Source of the DNA: CAIKBL01 sp050247235
GTDB lineage: Bacteria > Pseudomonadota > Gammaproteobacteria > Ga0077536
Reading direction: 5' to 3'
Assembly (NCBI GenBank): GCA_050247235.1
Contig: JBFWUN010000018.1
Location: forward strand, 1 to 64,000
DNA length: 64,000 nucleotides
Position 1 is the first letter of the stretch, and every line of letters begins with the position of its first letter. The position numbers and the translations under genes were made by a program. The notes under the pieces were generated by a model that was not told where the DNA came from, searched no databases, and worked only from the letters and a program-made list of their open reading frames with translations. Below are positions 17,489 through 26,279 of the stretch, one piece after another.

Positions 17489-18844
17489 TCAGGTTCGCGC
17501 GTCCGCGCGATACTGTGCCGCCTCTATCTTGTGATACTCAAGCAGCTTGTAAAACTCAGTGCGATTGCGACCCGCGAGGCGCGCTGCCGTCGCGACGTTG
17601 CCGTTCGCGACCTGCATCACGCTGACGAGATAGCGCCGCTCGAACGCGTCACGAGCCTCCTTCAGCGTCTGGATACGGCCAGATTCGCCGCGCAAGGCAC
17701 GCTGTGCCATCGAGCTCGTGATCAGCTCTCCCTTGGTAAGCGTCGCGCATTGCTCGACTACGTTCTGGAGCTGTCGTACGTTTCCGGGCCACGGGGCGGC
17801 CACCAGAAGTTCAACGGCATCGGGTTCGAAGCGCTTGGTTCTGGCACCAGTTCGCTCGGCGTGTCGCGACAGGAAGTGCTGAAGGAGCACGGGAATGTCT
17901 TCGGGGCGTTCGGCGAGCCCGGGGATGTGCAGCGGTACGACGTTCAATCGATAGTAGAGATCCTCGCGAAACTCTCCGTCCTTGACGAGCGACTCGAGAT
18001 CCTGATGGGTAGCCGAGATAATACGTACATCGATCGGGAGCCCTTTCGTCGCACCGACCGGACGCACTTCACGATCCTGCAACACACGTAGCAGCTTCAC
18101 CTGCAGCGAAAGCGGCATGTCACCGATCTCGTCGAGGAACACCGTACCGCCATTGGCCGCGAGGAACAGACCCTCGTGGCGCGTGTTCGCTCCGGTAAAC
18201 GCGCCCTTCTCGTGACCAAAGAGCTCGGATTCCAGAAGCTGGTCGGGAATAGCGCCGCAATTAATCCCGATAAAAGGATGAGCGTGGCGCGGACTTGCAG
18301 CATGTATCGCGCGCGCCAGTACCTCCTTACCCGTGCCAGTCTCTCCGCTGATGAAGATCGAGATGTCGCCTGCAGCCAGCAGTTCCGCCTCTTCCAGCAA
18401 CTCTCGAATTCGCGGACTGCGGGAGACGAAGGTCGCCGCGAAAACGTCGTGCGCGGCACTTCGCACGGGGTTCACCAGATTCCGCACCTCGGCGAGCAAC
18501 TGGTCGCGCTGGGGTGGCTTGGTGAGGAAACCGGCCGATCCCAGGTTGGTGGCCTTCACCGCGTCCGGGATCTGGGCTTGGCCACTGAGCATGATCACCG
18601 GCAACAGGGGATGCTGTACCTGGATCTGCCCCAGCAACGTCATCCCGTCCATTCCGCGCATGAACAGATCCGTGATTACAAGATCTGGGCGTTCTCCCGC
18701 CAACTGGGCAAGTGCGTCTTCGCCCGAGGTCGCGGTCCGCGCGCGGTAGCCCGCGTGACGAAGCCACGCAGACAGCAGGTTCAGCATGTCCTCGTCGTCG
18801 TCAACGAGCAGCACGGTACCCTGAGGTGGCGCGACTTCCGTCAT
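17489..18844 (-). CDS. GlrR-like sigma-54 response regulator
   Basis: A 451-residue NtrC-class activator. The receiver (1-120) has phospho-acceptor Asp in VITDLFMRGMDG. The AAA+ domain has GETGTGKE, GAFTGA and GGTVFLDE, and the C-terminal helix-turn-helix reads GNVATAARLAGRNRTEFYKLL, which closely resembles the GlrR/QseF type. In Escherichia coli GlrR drives the GlmY small RNA that raises GlmS. Here the gene directly follows glmS by 27 bases and precedes Hpt and hybrid kinase genes. I do not name it glrR because the partner kinase is of a different type. Receiver, ATPase and DNA-binding assignments are firm; the targets are inferred. Confidence 0.88.
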   Translation of the reverse strand: MTEVAPPQGTVLLVDDDEDMLNLLSAWLRHAGYRARTATSGEDALAQLAGERPDLVITDLFMRGMDGMTLLGQIQVQHPLLPVIMLSGQAQIPDAVKATNLGSAGFLTKPPQRDQLLAEVRNLVNPVRSAAHDVFAATFVSRSPRIRELLEEAELLAAGDISIFISGETGTGKEVLARAIHAASPRHAHPFIGINCGAIPDQLLESELFGHEKGAFTGANTRHEGLFLAANGGTVFLDEIGDMPLSLQVKLLRVLQDREVRPVGATKGLPIDVRIISATHQDLESLVKDGEFREDLYYRLNVVPLHIPGLAERPEDIPVLLQHFLSRHAERTGARTKRFEPDAVELLVAAPWPGNVRQLQNVVEQCATLTKGELITSSMAQRALRGESGRIQTLKEARDAFERRYLVSVMQVANGNVATAARLAGRNRTEFYKLLEYHKIEAAQYRADART

Positions 18845-18871
18845 CTCGTCATTCCCGTGGGCTGCCTCTTC

Positions 18872-20704
18872 CTACTCGACGGTGACCGACTTGGCGAGAT
18901 TTCTGGGCTGGTCGACATCCGCGCCTTTCAGGACCGCGACGTGGTAGGCAAGCAGCTGCAACGGAATCGTATAAACAATGGGTGCGATGATGTCCGAGAC
19001 AGATGGGATCGGGATGACGTGGAATCCGGGTCGCATCGGGACATGCACCTGGTTGTCCGCGAACACATACAACGCCCCGCCGCGTGCGCGTACTTCCTCC
19101 AGATTGGACTTGAGCTTCTCCAGCAGGTCGTTGTGCGGAGCCACCGCGACCACTGGCATCTCGTCATCCACAAGGGCGAGCGGTCCATGCTTGAGTTCGC
19201 CGGCTGGATACGCTTCCGCGTGAATGTACGAAATCTCCTTAAGCTTCAGCGCGCCTTCCATCGCGATCGGATACATCGATCCGCGCCCTAGATAGAGCAT
19301 GTGGTGCTTGTTGACGAAGGCTTCCGCGAGTTCGGCAATCGAGTCGTTCAACTCCAGCGCAACGTTCGTCTTTCCGGGCAGGCTCTCGAGAAGAGTTACC
19401 AGCTCGGCCTCGCGCTCGGATGACATCCCATGACGACGACCGATCACGATAACCAGCAGCATCAATGCCACGAGCTGCGTCGTGAAGGCCTTGGTTGACG
19501 CGACGCCGATTTCGGGTCCCGCGCGCGTCATCAGTACCATTTCGGATTCGCGGGTCAGGGAGCTCTCCGGGACATTGCATATTGCGAGCGTGTGGGCATA
19601 GCCGTTTCGCTTCGCCTCACGGAGCGCGGCCAGCGTATCGGCCGTTTCGCCCGATTGCGAAATCGTCACGAACAGCGAGTTGGGGCGAACGACGGATCGT
19701 CGATATCGATACTCGCTGGCGACTTCGACTGTACAGCCAACTCCGGCCAGTTCTTCGAACCAGTAACGTGCCACTGTACCAGCGTGATAGCTGGTGCCAC
19801 AGGCCACTATGGTGATCGATTCGATCTTGTCGAGCTTGCGCGAAGCGTCCCTACCAAAGCTTTCGTCCAACACTCGACCATCGATTACGCGGCCTTCGAG
19901 CGTTTCCGCCAGCGCGCGTGGCTGCGTGAAGATCTCCTTCAACATGAAATGCCGGTAACCCGACTTTTCAGCCGCATCCGCTGTGAGCTGAGAAATCGAC
20001 TCAGGTCTCTCTACAATTTCGCCGGCCTCATCGTAAATCGTCACGCGCTCCCGCGTAATGTCGGCGATGTCTCCATCCTCGAGAAAAATGAATCGCTGCG
20101 TAACTGGTAAGAGCGCGAAGACATCCGATGCGATGAAGTTCTCTCCGATGCCCAATCCGATCACCAACGGACTTCCACGTCGCGCGGCGACCAGTCGGTC
20201 CGGGCAGTTTCGCGCGACCACGCCGAGCGCAAAGGCACCCTCGAGGGAACGGGTGGCCTTCTGCACCGCCATGCGCAGATCTTCCCCCTGGGACAGGTAC
20301 CGATGGATCTCGTTGACGGCAACTTCAGTATCAGTTTCGGAATCGAACTCGTAACCGTCACCCAGTTGGACGCGTTTCAGTTCGGCATGATTTTCGATAA
20401 TACCGTTGTGGACCAGTGCGACCTGGTCCCGGCACACGTGGGGATGCGCATTGCGCTTGCTTGGTTCGCCATGCGTCGCCCAGCGCGTGTGCGCGATTCC
20501 GAGCGTGCCAGCGAGCGGCTCTTCCGAGAGGATGTTTTCCAGGCCAACGACCTTGCCAAGAACGCGGCGGCGTTCGATGTCGTGCGTGCCTGAAAGCACC
20601 GCCATGCCGGCGGAATCGTAGCCTCGATACTCAAGTCGCTTGAGTCCTTCCAGGAGGATAGGAGCCACATACCGTTGCGCGACCGCGCCGACGATTCCGC
20701 ACAT
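18872..20704 (-). CDS. glmS: Glutamine-fructose-6-phosphate aminotransferase (isomerizing)
   Basis: A 610-residue enzyme making glucosamine-6-phosphate from fructose-6-phosphate and glutamine, feeding peptidoglycan and LPS synthesis. Residues 1-240 form the glutaminase domain with nucleophile Cys2 (MCGIVGA) and HTRWATHG; two SIS sugar-isomerase domains follow (SQSGETADT; the C-terminus ends LAKSVTVE as in the family). The ATG at 20704 is fixed by the need for Cys2. No glmS ribozyme is visible in the short upstream gap. The regulator/phosphorelay genes follow on the same strand. Confidence 0.97.
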   Translation of the reverse strand: MCGIVGAVAQRYVAPILLEGLKRLEYRGYDSAGMAVLSGTHDIERRRVLGKVVGLENILSEEPLAGTLGIAHTRWATHGEPSKRNAHPHVCRDQVALVHNGIIENHAELKRVQLGDGYEFDSETDTEVAVNEIHRYLSQGEDLRMAVQKATRSLEGAFALGVVARNCPDRLVAARRGSPLVIGLGIGENFIASDVFALLPVTQRFIFLEDGDIADITRERVTIYDEAGEIVERPESISQLTADAAEKSGYRHFMLKEIFTQPRALAETLEGRVIDGRVLDESFGRDASRKLDKIESITIVACGTSYHAGTVARYWFEELAGVGCTVEVASEYRYRRSVVRPNSLFVTISQSGETADTLAALREAKRNGYAHTLAICNVPESSLTRESEMVLMTRAGPEIGVASTKAFTTQLVALMLLVIVIGRRHGMSSEREAELVTLLESLPGKTNVALELNDSIAELAEAFVNKHHMLYLGRGSMYPIAMEGALKLKEISYIHAEAYPAGELKHGPLALVDDEMPVVAVAPHNDLLEKLKSNLEEVRARGGALYVFADNQVHVPMRPGFHVIPIPSVSDIIAPIVYTIPLQLLAYHVAVLKGADVDQPRNLAKSVTVE

Positions 20705-20787
20705 ATGATTGAAACCCCTGAATTGATTGCGAACGTCGAGTCCAGGAAATTATAGCCGACCGTGTTCATTCACCCGCGCGGGAACGG

Positions 20788-21246
20788 TCACCGCACTTCA
20801 TCGCGCACCCGTTTCCTGACCGCCTCTCTAGCCCGCACCATCTGGTTCGGCGTTAGTTTATCGGTCAGCATGGCGAGATAGTGTTGGGCACGTGTGTGAC
20901 CGCGTTCCATCGATGCCTGCAACCATCCGAACGCAGCCTCATGGTTACGAGTGACGCCTTCACCATTCAGGTACAGCAGTCCGAGGTTGAATTGTGCCGC
21001 CCGGTCACCGGCCAGCGCGCCGCGCTCATACCAGGAAGCCGCGTGTGCCGGGTCCCGCGACACGCCCAATCCCAACTGATACATGACCCCCAGGCAAAGC
21101 AAGGCGCGCGCGTCACCTTCATCAGCGGCACGCGCAAGCGAATCATGAGCCCCGTCGAATCGTCCTGCCCGAAAGAGCGCTTCTCCGTCGGCGTCGGATT
21201 GGCAGCCTGGAGCACACAGAACAACCCAAAAAAGAGCCAAGCTCAT
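20788..21246 (-). CDS. Sel1-repeat (TPR-like) exported protein
   Basis: A 152-residue protein. I chose the ATG at 21246 because a hydrophobic leader follows at once (MSLALFWVVLCAPGC), which could be a signal peptide ending at a lipoprotein Cys, although the lipobox APGC is imperfect. Longer starts up to 21354 add a basic, poorly conserved tail. Two or three Sel1 repeats follow (ALLCLGVMYQLGLGVSRDPAHA, then AQFNLGLLYLNGEGVTRNHEAA). Such repeats mediate protein contacts; no specific role can be given. It lies between tRNA-Pro and glmS. Confidence 0.75.
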   Translation of the reverse strand: MSLALFWVVLCAPGCQSDADGEALFRAGRFDGAHDSLARAADEGDARALLCLGVMYQLGLGVSRDPAHAASWYERGALAGDRAAQFNLGLLYLNGEGVTRNHEAAFGWLQASMERGHTRAQHYLAMLTDKLTPNQMVRAREAVRKRVRDEVR

Positions 21247-21358
21247 CGCTGGCACGCGACGGCGCGCGGCCTGACTGGCGAATGGGCGGGATGCCGCAGA
21301 TGACAGCGAGCGGGTGGAAAAGAGGCCGAAGACGAATCGACTCCGGCTATTCACTGGA

Positions 21359-21435
21359 TGGTCGGGGCGGCGAGATTCGAACTCGCGACCCCCGCAACCC
21401 CATTGCGGTGCGCTACCAGGCTGCGCTACGCCCCG
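21359..21435 (-). tRNA. tRNA-Pro (GGG)
   Basis: A 77-base minus-strand cloverleaf. The acceptor stem CGGGGCG/CGCCCCG, discriminator A and an encoded CCA are visible. The anticodon stem CCGCA/TGCGG encloses the loop ATGGGGT with anticodon GGG, and the T-loop is TTCGAAT. It lies just downstream of the MerR-like gene, as in many gammaproteobacteria. Confidence 0.95.
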
Positions 21436-21527
21436 ACGAGAAAAAACTCCAGTGCTGATCTTCAGGAAAGTATGCCCGTTTCCGAGTCGCCAAGCATTTC
21501 CGCCGGGGACCCGAATCGAGAAACGCG

Positions 21528-21884
21528 CTAGCGACGGAGGATATCCAGAACTTCCTCCAGTTCGATCCGAAGCTGACGGACAATCTGCTGACTCATGCTG
21601 CTGTCCGCCTTCACCTCGTCCCCCGAGAGGCGTTGCCTGGCCCCACCGATTGTGAAGCCGTGTTCATAAAGAAGGCTTCGGATTTGTCGAATCAGGATGA
21701 CGTCCTGCCGCTGGTAGTAACGGCGGTTTCCGCGCCGTTTGATCGGCTTCAACTGCGGGAATTCCTGTTCCCAGTAGCGGAGGACATGGGGCTTTACGGC
21801 GCAGAGATCGCTCACCTCACCAATCGTGAAGTAGCGCTTGCCGGGGATAGCGGGCAGGACATTATTGTTCGATGCTTCCAGCAT
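21528..21884 (-). CDS. MerR-family helix-turn-helix protein downstream of ihfA
   Basis: A 118-residue cytoplasmic protein with a winged helix-turn-helix of MerR type at about residues 15-85 (RYFTIGEVSDLCAVKPHVLRYWEQEFPQL, then RRYYQRQDVILI) and a short coiled tail. No effector-binding domain or metal-binding cysteines are seen. Its start overlaps the end of ihfA by 23 bases, so it is translated from the pheST-ihfA transcript. It is conserved at this spot in gammaproteobacteria, with unknown role. Confidence 0.9.
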   Translation of the reverse strand: MLEASNNNVLPAIPGKRYFTIGEVSDLCAVKPHVLRYWEQEFPQLKPIKRRGNRRYYQRQDVILIRQIRSLLYEHGFTIGGARQRLSGDEVKADSSMSQQIVRQLRIELEEVLDILRR

Positions 21885-22164
21885 AGGCTTCCACTCTTGC
21901 TTTCAGTTTTTGACCGGGCCGAAAAGTCACGACGCGACGCGCGGAAATCGGGATTTCCTCGCCCGTCTTGGGGTTACGCCCGGGGCGCTGGTTCTTGTTC
22001 CTCAGGTCGAAATTACCGAAACCCGACAGTTTGACCTGTTGGCCGAGTTCAAGCGATGCGCGAATTTCTTCGAAGAATGCCTCGACGAGCTCCTTCGCTT
22101 CCCGCTTGTTCAAGCCGAGGTCCTCAAAGAGGCGTTCGGCCATGTCGGCTTTGGTCAGTGCCAT
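21862..22164 (-). CDS. ihfA: Integration host factor alpha subunit
   Basis: A 100-residue DNA-bending protein of the HU/IHF family that pairs with IHF-beta. The N-terminus MALTKADMAERLFEDLG and the DNA-contacting arm GFGNFDLRNKNQRPGRNPKTGEEIPI are diagnostic of the alpha subunit. It starts 2 bases after the pheT stop. IHF commonly assists sigma-54 promoters, several of which are suspected in this window. Confidence 0.97.
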   Translation of the reverse strand: MALTKADMAERLFEDLGLNKREAKELVEAFFEEIRASLELGQQVKLSGFGNFDLRNKNQRPGRNPKTGEEIPISARRVVTFRPGQKLKARVEAYAGSIEQ

Positions 22165-22166
22165 GC

Positions 22167-24551
22167 TTAAACTCTCAGAGAGCCCCCCAACTCGCTTGCA
22201 AGCAGTTCAACGATTTTTCCAACGGCAACGTCCACCTGATTGTCCGTAAGAGTGCTCGATGAAGTCTGAAAAATCAAGCCCAAGGCCATGCTTTTTTTGT
22301 CCGAATCAATACCTTGCCCTCGATATACGTCAAATAACTGAAAGTCTCTCAGCAGCGGTGCTCCGGCTCGAGAGACGCACGCCTGCACCTCCGAGGCCGT
22401 CACAGATTCTGGAATCACCACCGCAACATCGCGCCGTACCGACGGAAACTTGGAAAATGGGCGGAACGCCGGGATGACTGCCCGACTCAATTCCGCCAGC
22501 GTCAGTTCGAACACTACTGGGTCGCCCTGAACATTCAATGTTTTCAATACCTTGGGGTGCAACTTTCCGATGTACCCGCAACGCGCACCGTCGGACTCAA
22601 TCACCGCGCTCTCACCTGGATGAAGCCCGGGAATACTCACTCGCACGAAATTCACGCGAGGTAGTCCGGCCACGGTGAGCAAATTTTCCACATCCTGCTT
22701 CACGTCGAAGAAGTCCAGCGTTCTGGCGGCGATACCCCATTGTTCCGCTACCGCGTGCCCAACCGCGATCCCGCCCAGACGGGTAGCCTGGTTTAATACG
22801 CCCGATTCCTGCGAAAACACCATGCCCAATTCGAACAAGCGCACCGAACCCAGCTGGCGATTTTGGTTGTAAATCAAAGCGGCGACGAGCCCCGGACAAA
22901 GCGACGGCCGCATCACTGCCATCTCACGCGAAATCGGGTTGGTCAGTGCAATTGCATTTCTCACATCCCCAAAAAGCGCGTAGTGGTCTTCTCGGATGAA
23001 ACTGTATGTGATTGCTTCGAAGTACCCGCTCGCGACCAGTTGCTCTCGTAGTCTATCGCGCACGCGCGATGACGCAGAATCAACCCTGATTTCCATCTCG
23101 GTTCTGGGGCGAGTGGTCGGGATGGTCGAATACCCATGCAGTCTGACGAGTTCTTCCACCAAATCGACTTCCCTGTGGATATCGGACCGGAACGACGGAA
23201 TGCGCACGCTCCACCTCGCTGGGTCCCCCACGTCAACCTGCAGTCCGAGGCGACGAAAATGCCGGTCCGCGATCTCCTGGGTAATATCCATCCCCAGAAG
23301 TGAGTTTGCGCGGGAAAGCCTGAACGCAATTTCCCGTGTCGGCGGAACATGCTCCGGGCTTTGCGTCAGGCATACCGGGCCCGGCCGCCCACCGCACAAT
23401 TCCACGATGAGCGCCGTGGCCAGTTCGACGGCACGTTCCTGCTCACGCGGATCAACGCCTCGCTCGAATCGGTGGGATGCGTCGGTATGGATACTGCGAT
23501 TACGTGCAGTTTCTGCAATCTGAACAGGATCGAAGTAGGCACTCTCCAGGAGCACTCTCTTCGTCCGGGCGTGAACACCGCTGTCAGTGCCCCCCATAAT
23601 GCCCGCCAGCGCCACTGGCTTTTCGTGGTCGGCAATCACGAGCACCGACGAATCAAGTTGCGCGATCGAGTCATCGAGCAGCCTCAGAACTTCGCCTGCA
23701 ACTGCGTGACGCACCCTGATGCCCCCCACGATTCGATCATGATCGAATGCGTGCATCGGCTGACCAAGAGCCAGCATCACGTAGTTGGTCACATCAACTA
23801 CGGGATTGATCGATCGAATCCCGCACCTACGAAGACGTTCTCTCATCCAGAGTGGCGTCGGCTTCGCCAGGTCCACGTCTTCTATGATGCGACCCACATA
23901 TCGCGGGCAGCCTGTGGGGGCGCAGAGCTCAATCGAAATCGTCGATTGGACACGTGACGGAACGATCGAAACTCCGTCAAAGTGAAACTCGCCCGCGCCT
24001 AAAGCATGAATTTCCCGCGCGACGCCAAGCATCGACAAACAATCACCGCGATTGGGTGTCAGGTTGACGTCGAAGACGCTGTCCTCGGTACGGACAAGCG
24101 AGTCAAGAGCAGCGCCTGTGTCTACGTCACCGGGCAGTTCGAGGATTCCTGAGTGATCTTCGCCCAGCCCGAGTTCCAGCGCGGAACAAAGCATGCCACC
24201 GGACACGTACCCCTTTATCCGTGTCTGTTCTATCAACCGACCATCAGGCAACCGCGCACCGGGTAACGCGAGTACACCAACAAAGCCAGTACGTACGTTC
24301 GCGGCGCCGCAAACCACCCAATGCACACCTAGTTCGCCAGCATCAACCTTGCAGTACGAAAGATGTTCGGAATCCGAAACTCGCTCAATCTCGACCAGCC
24401 GACCGGACACGATCCGTTCGTAGTTGAGCGTAATTCGCTCAATACCTTCGACTTCCAGGCCGGACATCGTGAGTGTCTCGCCTAAATCTGCGTCTGAGTT
24501 TCCAACCGATACGAAATCAGACAACCAATCAGTAGTGAATTTCATCGCCAT
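22167..24551 (-). CDS. pheT: Phenylalanine-tRNA ligase beta subunit
   Basis: A 794-residue subunit of the alpha2-beta2 synthetase, of normal length for long-form PheT. It begins MKFTTDWLSDFV after a two-residue ATG choice (24551 or 24545). An N-terminal tRNA-binding EMAP-like domain (about 40-150), B3/B4 editing region, B5 (about 400-475) and a C-terminal anticodon-binding FDX-ACB domain (about 700-793, FSKFPSVRRDVAVVI) are recognisable. It follows pheS by 18 bases and precedes ihfA by 2. Confidence 0.97.
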   Translation of the reverse strand: MAMKFTTDWLSDFVSVGNSDADLGETLTMSGLEVEGIERITLNYERIVSGRLVEIERVSDSEHLSYCKVDAGELGVHWVVCGAANVRTGFVGVLALPGARLPDGRLIEQTRIKGYVSGGMLCSALELGLGEDHSGILELPGDVDTGAALDSLVRTEDSVFDVNLTPNRGDCLSMLGVAREIHALGAGEFHFDGVSIVPSRVQSTISIELCAPTGCPRYVGRIIEDVDLAKPTPLWMRERLRRCGIRSINPVVDVTNYVMLALGQPMHAFDHDRIVGGIRVRHAVAGEVLRLLDDSIAQLDSSVLVIADHEKPVALAGIMGGTDSGVHARTKRVLLESAYFDPVQIAETARNRSIHTDASHRFERGVDPREQERAVELATALIVELCGGRPGPVCLTQSPEHVPPTREIAFRLSRANSLLGMDITQEIADRHFRRLGLQVDVGDPARWSVRIPSFRSDIHREVDLVEELVRLHGYSTIPTTRPRTEMEIRVDSASSRVRDRLREQLVASGYFEAITYSFIREDHYALFGDVRNAIALTNPISREMAVMRPSLCPGLVAALIYNQNRQLGSVRLFELGMVFSQESGVLNQATRLGGIAVGHAVAEQWGIAARTLDFFDVKQDVENLLTVAGLPRVNFVRVSIPGLHPGESAVIESDGARCGYIGKLHPKVLKTLNVQGDPVVFELTLAELSRAVIPAFRPFSKFPSVRRDVAVVIPESVTASEVQACVSRAGAPLLRDFQLFDVYRGQGIDSDKKSMALGLIFQTSSSTLTDNQVDVAVGKIVELLASELGGSLRV

Positions 24552-24569
24552 GAACCGCCGAGCATACGG

Positions 24570-25568
24570 TTACGAGAATTGCCTGATGAATTGAAGATCG
24601 TTCTCAAAGAAAAGGCGGAGATCATTCACACCATAGAGCAGCATCGCCAGTCTCTCTACGCCTAGTCCAAAAGCGAATCCACGATAGCGTTCGCTGTCTA
24701 TTCCAGCATTATCGAGAACGTTCGGATGGACCATCCCGCAACCGAGGACCTCCAGCCAACCTGTCAGCCCATGTGCCGACGGAAGCTTGATGTCCACCTC
24801 GGCAGAGGGTTCAGTAAAGGGAAAATAGGATGGCCTGAATCTGATCTGAATCGCATCCTGCTCGAAGAACCCGCGAATAAATTCGTGCAGCATTCCTTTG
24901 AGATCGCTCATCGAAGCGTGTTCGTCAATTAGCAAGCCTTCGACCTGGTGGAACATAGGGGAATGTGTCTGATCGTAATCGCAGCGATACACCCGACCTG
25001 GCGCTATGATTCGCAATGGAGGTCGACGCTCCGACATCACGCGAACTTGCACCGGTGATGTATGCGTACGCAACAATCTACCCCCAGGAAAGTAGAAGGT
25101 GTCATGCATAGCGCGCGCGGGATGATGTGATGGGATGTTGAGTGCTTCGAAGTTGTGGTAGTCGTCCTCGATTTCAGGACCTTCGACCACTTCGAATCCG
25201 GTTCGCTCGAACAAAGAAATGATTCGTTGCAGCGCAAGAGTAATCGGATGGAAGCCACCACGGCGCTGCCCGCGGCCCGGCAGAGTAATATCAATCGATG
25301 CTGTCGCAATTGAATCAAGCGCGGCTTCCTCCAGTGCGGTTCGCCGGGCGTCGAGTGCCTCGGCAACGGATTCCTTGAGCCGGTTGATTTCGTTACCAAC
25401 CCGCGGCCTCTCTTCGGGCGGTAGCCTTCCCAATCCTTTGAGCAGGTCGGTAATGACACCTTTTCGTCCCAGATACCGAACTCGGGCGATCTCGAGATCC
25501 GCTAACGTTTCCGCGCACTGAATCTCCACGAGTGCATCTGCAAGTGTCGTCGAATGATCTGATGACAT
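24570..25568 (-). CDS. pheS: Phenylalanine-tRNA ligase alpha subunit
   Basis: A 332-residue catalytic subunit that charges tRNA-Phe. It has an N-terminal coiled coil (about 1-90) and class II synthetase motifs: motif 1 around GFEVVEGPEIEDDYHNF, motif 2 FHQVEGLLID preceded by GRVYRCDYDQTHSPM, and motif 3 GFAFGLGVERLAMLLYG. It is separated from rplT by a 104-base gap with a strong hairpin (25604-25630). Confidence 0.97.
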   Translation of the reverse strand: MSSDHSTTLADALVEIQCAETLADLEIARVRYLGRKGVITDLLKGLGRLPPEERPRVGNEINRLKESVAEALDARRTALEEAALDSIATASIDITLPGRGQRRGGFHPITLALQRIISLFERTGFEVVEGPEIEDDYHNFEALNIPSHHPARAMHDTFYFPGGRLLRTHTSPVQVRVMSERRPPLRIIAPGRVYRCDYDQTHSPMFHQVEGLLIDEHASMSDLKGMLHEFIRGFFEQDAIQIRFRPSYFPFTEPSAEVDIKLPSAHGLTGWLEVLGCGMVHPNVLDNAGIDSERYRGFAFGLGVERLAMLLYGVNDLRLFFENDLQFIRQFS

Positions 25569-25594
25569 TCGGAATTCGTCCGTTGCAGCGGCTT

Positions 25595-25630
25595 GAAATG
25601 AAATAGGGGAAAGGTTTGGCCTTTCCCCTA
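25595..25630 (-). terminator. Hairpin terminator or attenuator between rplT and pheS
   Basis: On the minus strand an 11-base perfect stem, TAGGGGAAAGG with loop CCAAA and CCTTTCCCCTA, is followed by TTTCATTT. The T-run is broken by one C and one A, so termination may be partial. It sits where the enterobacterial pheST attenuator sits, but no Phe-rich leader peptide was found. Confidence 0.65.
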
Positions 25631-25672
25631 CCCTGGCGACGTTGCCCGGTCAGACCTGGACAACGGCAAACT

Positions 25673-26032
25673 TCAGCGAGTGAGTGCGGCCTTCGCTTGT
25701 TCTACGAGACTCGCAAACGCGGGTTTATCGTTAACGGCAAGGTCTGCGAGCACCTTGCGGTCAACTTCGATGTCTGCTCGGAGGAGGCCGTTAATGAAAC
25801 GTCCGTAACTCAATCCGTTGTTGCGGGCTTCCGCGTTGATTCGCACAATCCACAGCGCGCGAAACTCCCGCTTACGGACCTTGCGATCACGATACGCGTA
25901 CTGTCCCGCTTTCGTAACAGCCTGCGTGGCGACGCGGAATACGTTTTTGCGTCGCCCGTAGTAGCCTTTCGCGCGCTTCAGAACCTTTTTGTGGCGAGCG
26001 TGGGCGATGGTGCCGCGCTTTACTCTTGCCAT
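25673..26032 (-). CDS. rplT: 50S ribosomal protein L20
   Basis: A 119-residue basic protein beginning MARVKRGTIAHARHKKVLKRAKGYYGRRKN, the diagnostic L20 N-terminus that threads into 23S rRNA. In other gammaproteobacteria L20 also represses translation of rpmI-rplT. It follows rpmI by 19 bases. Confidence 0.98.
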   Translation of the reverse strand: MARVKRGTIAHARHKKVLKRAKGYYGRRKNVFRVATQAVTKAGQYAYRDRKVRKREFRALWIVRINAEARNNGLSYGRFINGLLRADIEVDRKVLADLAVNDKPAFASLVEQAKAALTR

Positions 26033-26051
26033 TGGCTTCTACCTTGTGCTC

Positions 26052-26249
26052 TTAGTGGTTGGGCAGCAGTTGCAACACTTCACGATGGTCGGACGCGCAT
26101 ACCATTGAGTTGCCGCGTAACTGGCGTTTCCGCTTCGCCGACTTCTTCGTCAAGATATGACGCTTATGAGACTGGCGACGCTTGAAGCGTCCGCTCCCGG
26201 TTTTCGCGAATCGCTTGGCTGCGCCGCGGTTGGTTCGAATCTTCGGCAT
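26052..26249 (-). CDS. rpmI: 50S ribosomal protein L35
   Basis: A 65-residue basic protein (MPKIRTNRGAAKRFAKTGSG, then a KRRQSHKRHILTKK-type region) with normal L35 length. It lies 30 bases after infC and 19 before rplT, in the usual infC-rpmI-rplT order. Confidence 0.97.
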   Translation of the reverse strand: MPKIRTNRGAAKRFAKTGSGRFKRRQSHKRHILTKKSAKRKRQLRGNSMVCASDHREVLQLLPNH

Positions 26250-26279
26250 AAAACTTTCCGCTATTGGGCTCCTCGCACC

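Noticed and set aside
20705..20787. glmS ribozyme or GlmZ-like target leader
   Set aside because: The gap is only 83 bases and no ribozyme core could be recognised; such ribozymes are mainly from Gram-positive bacteria.
25569..25672. pheM-type leader peptide before pheS
   Set aside because: No ATG-led short frame with clustered Phe codons was found in the gap.
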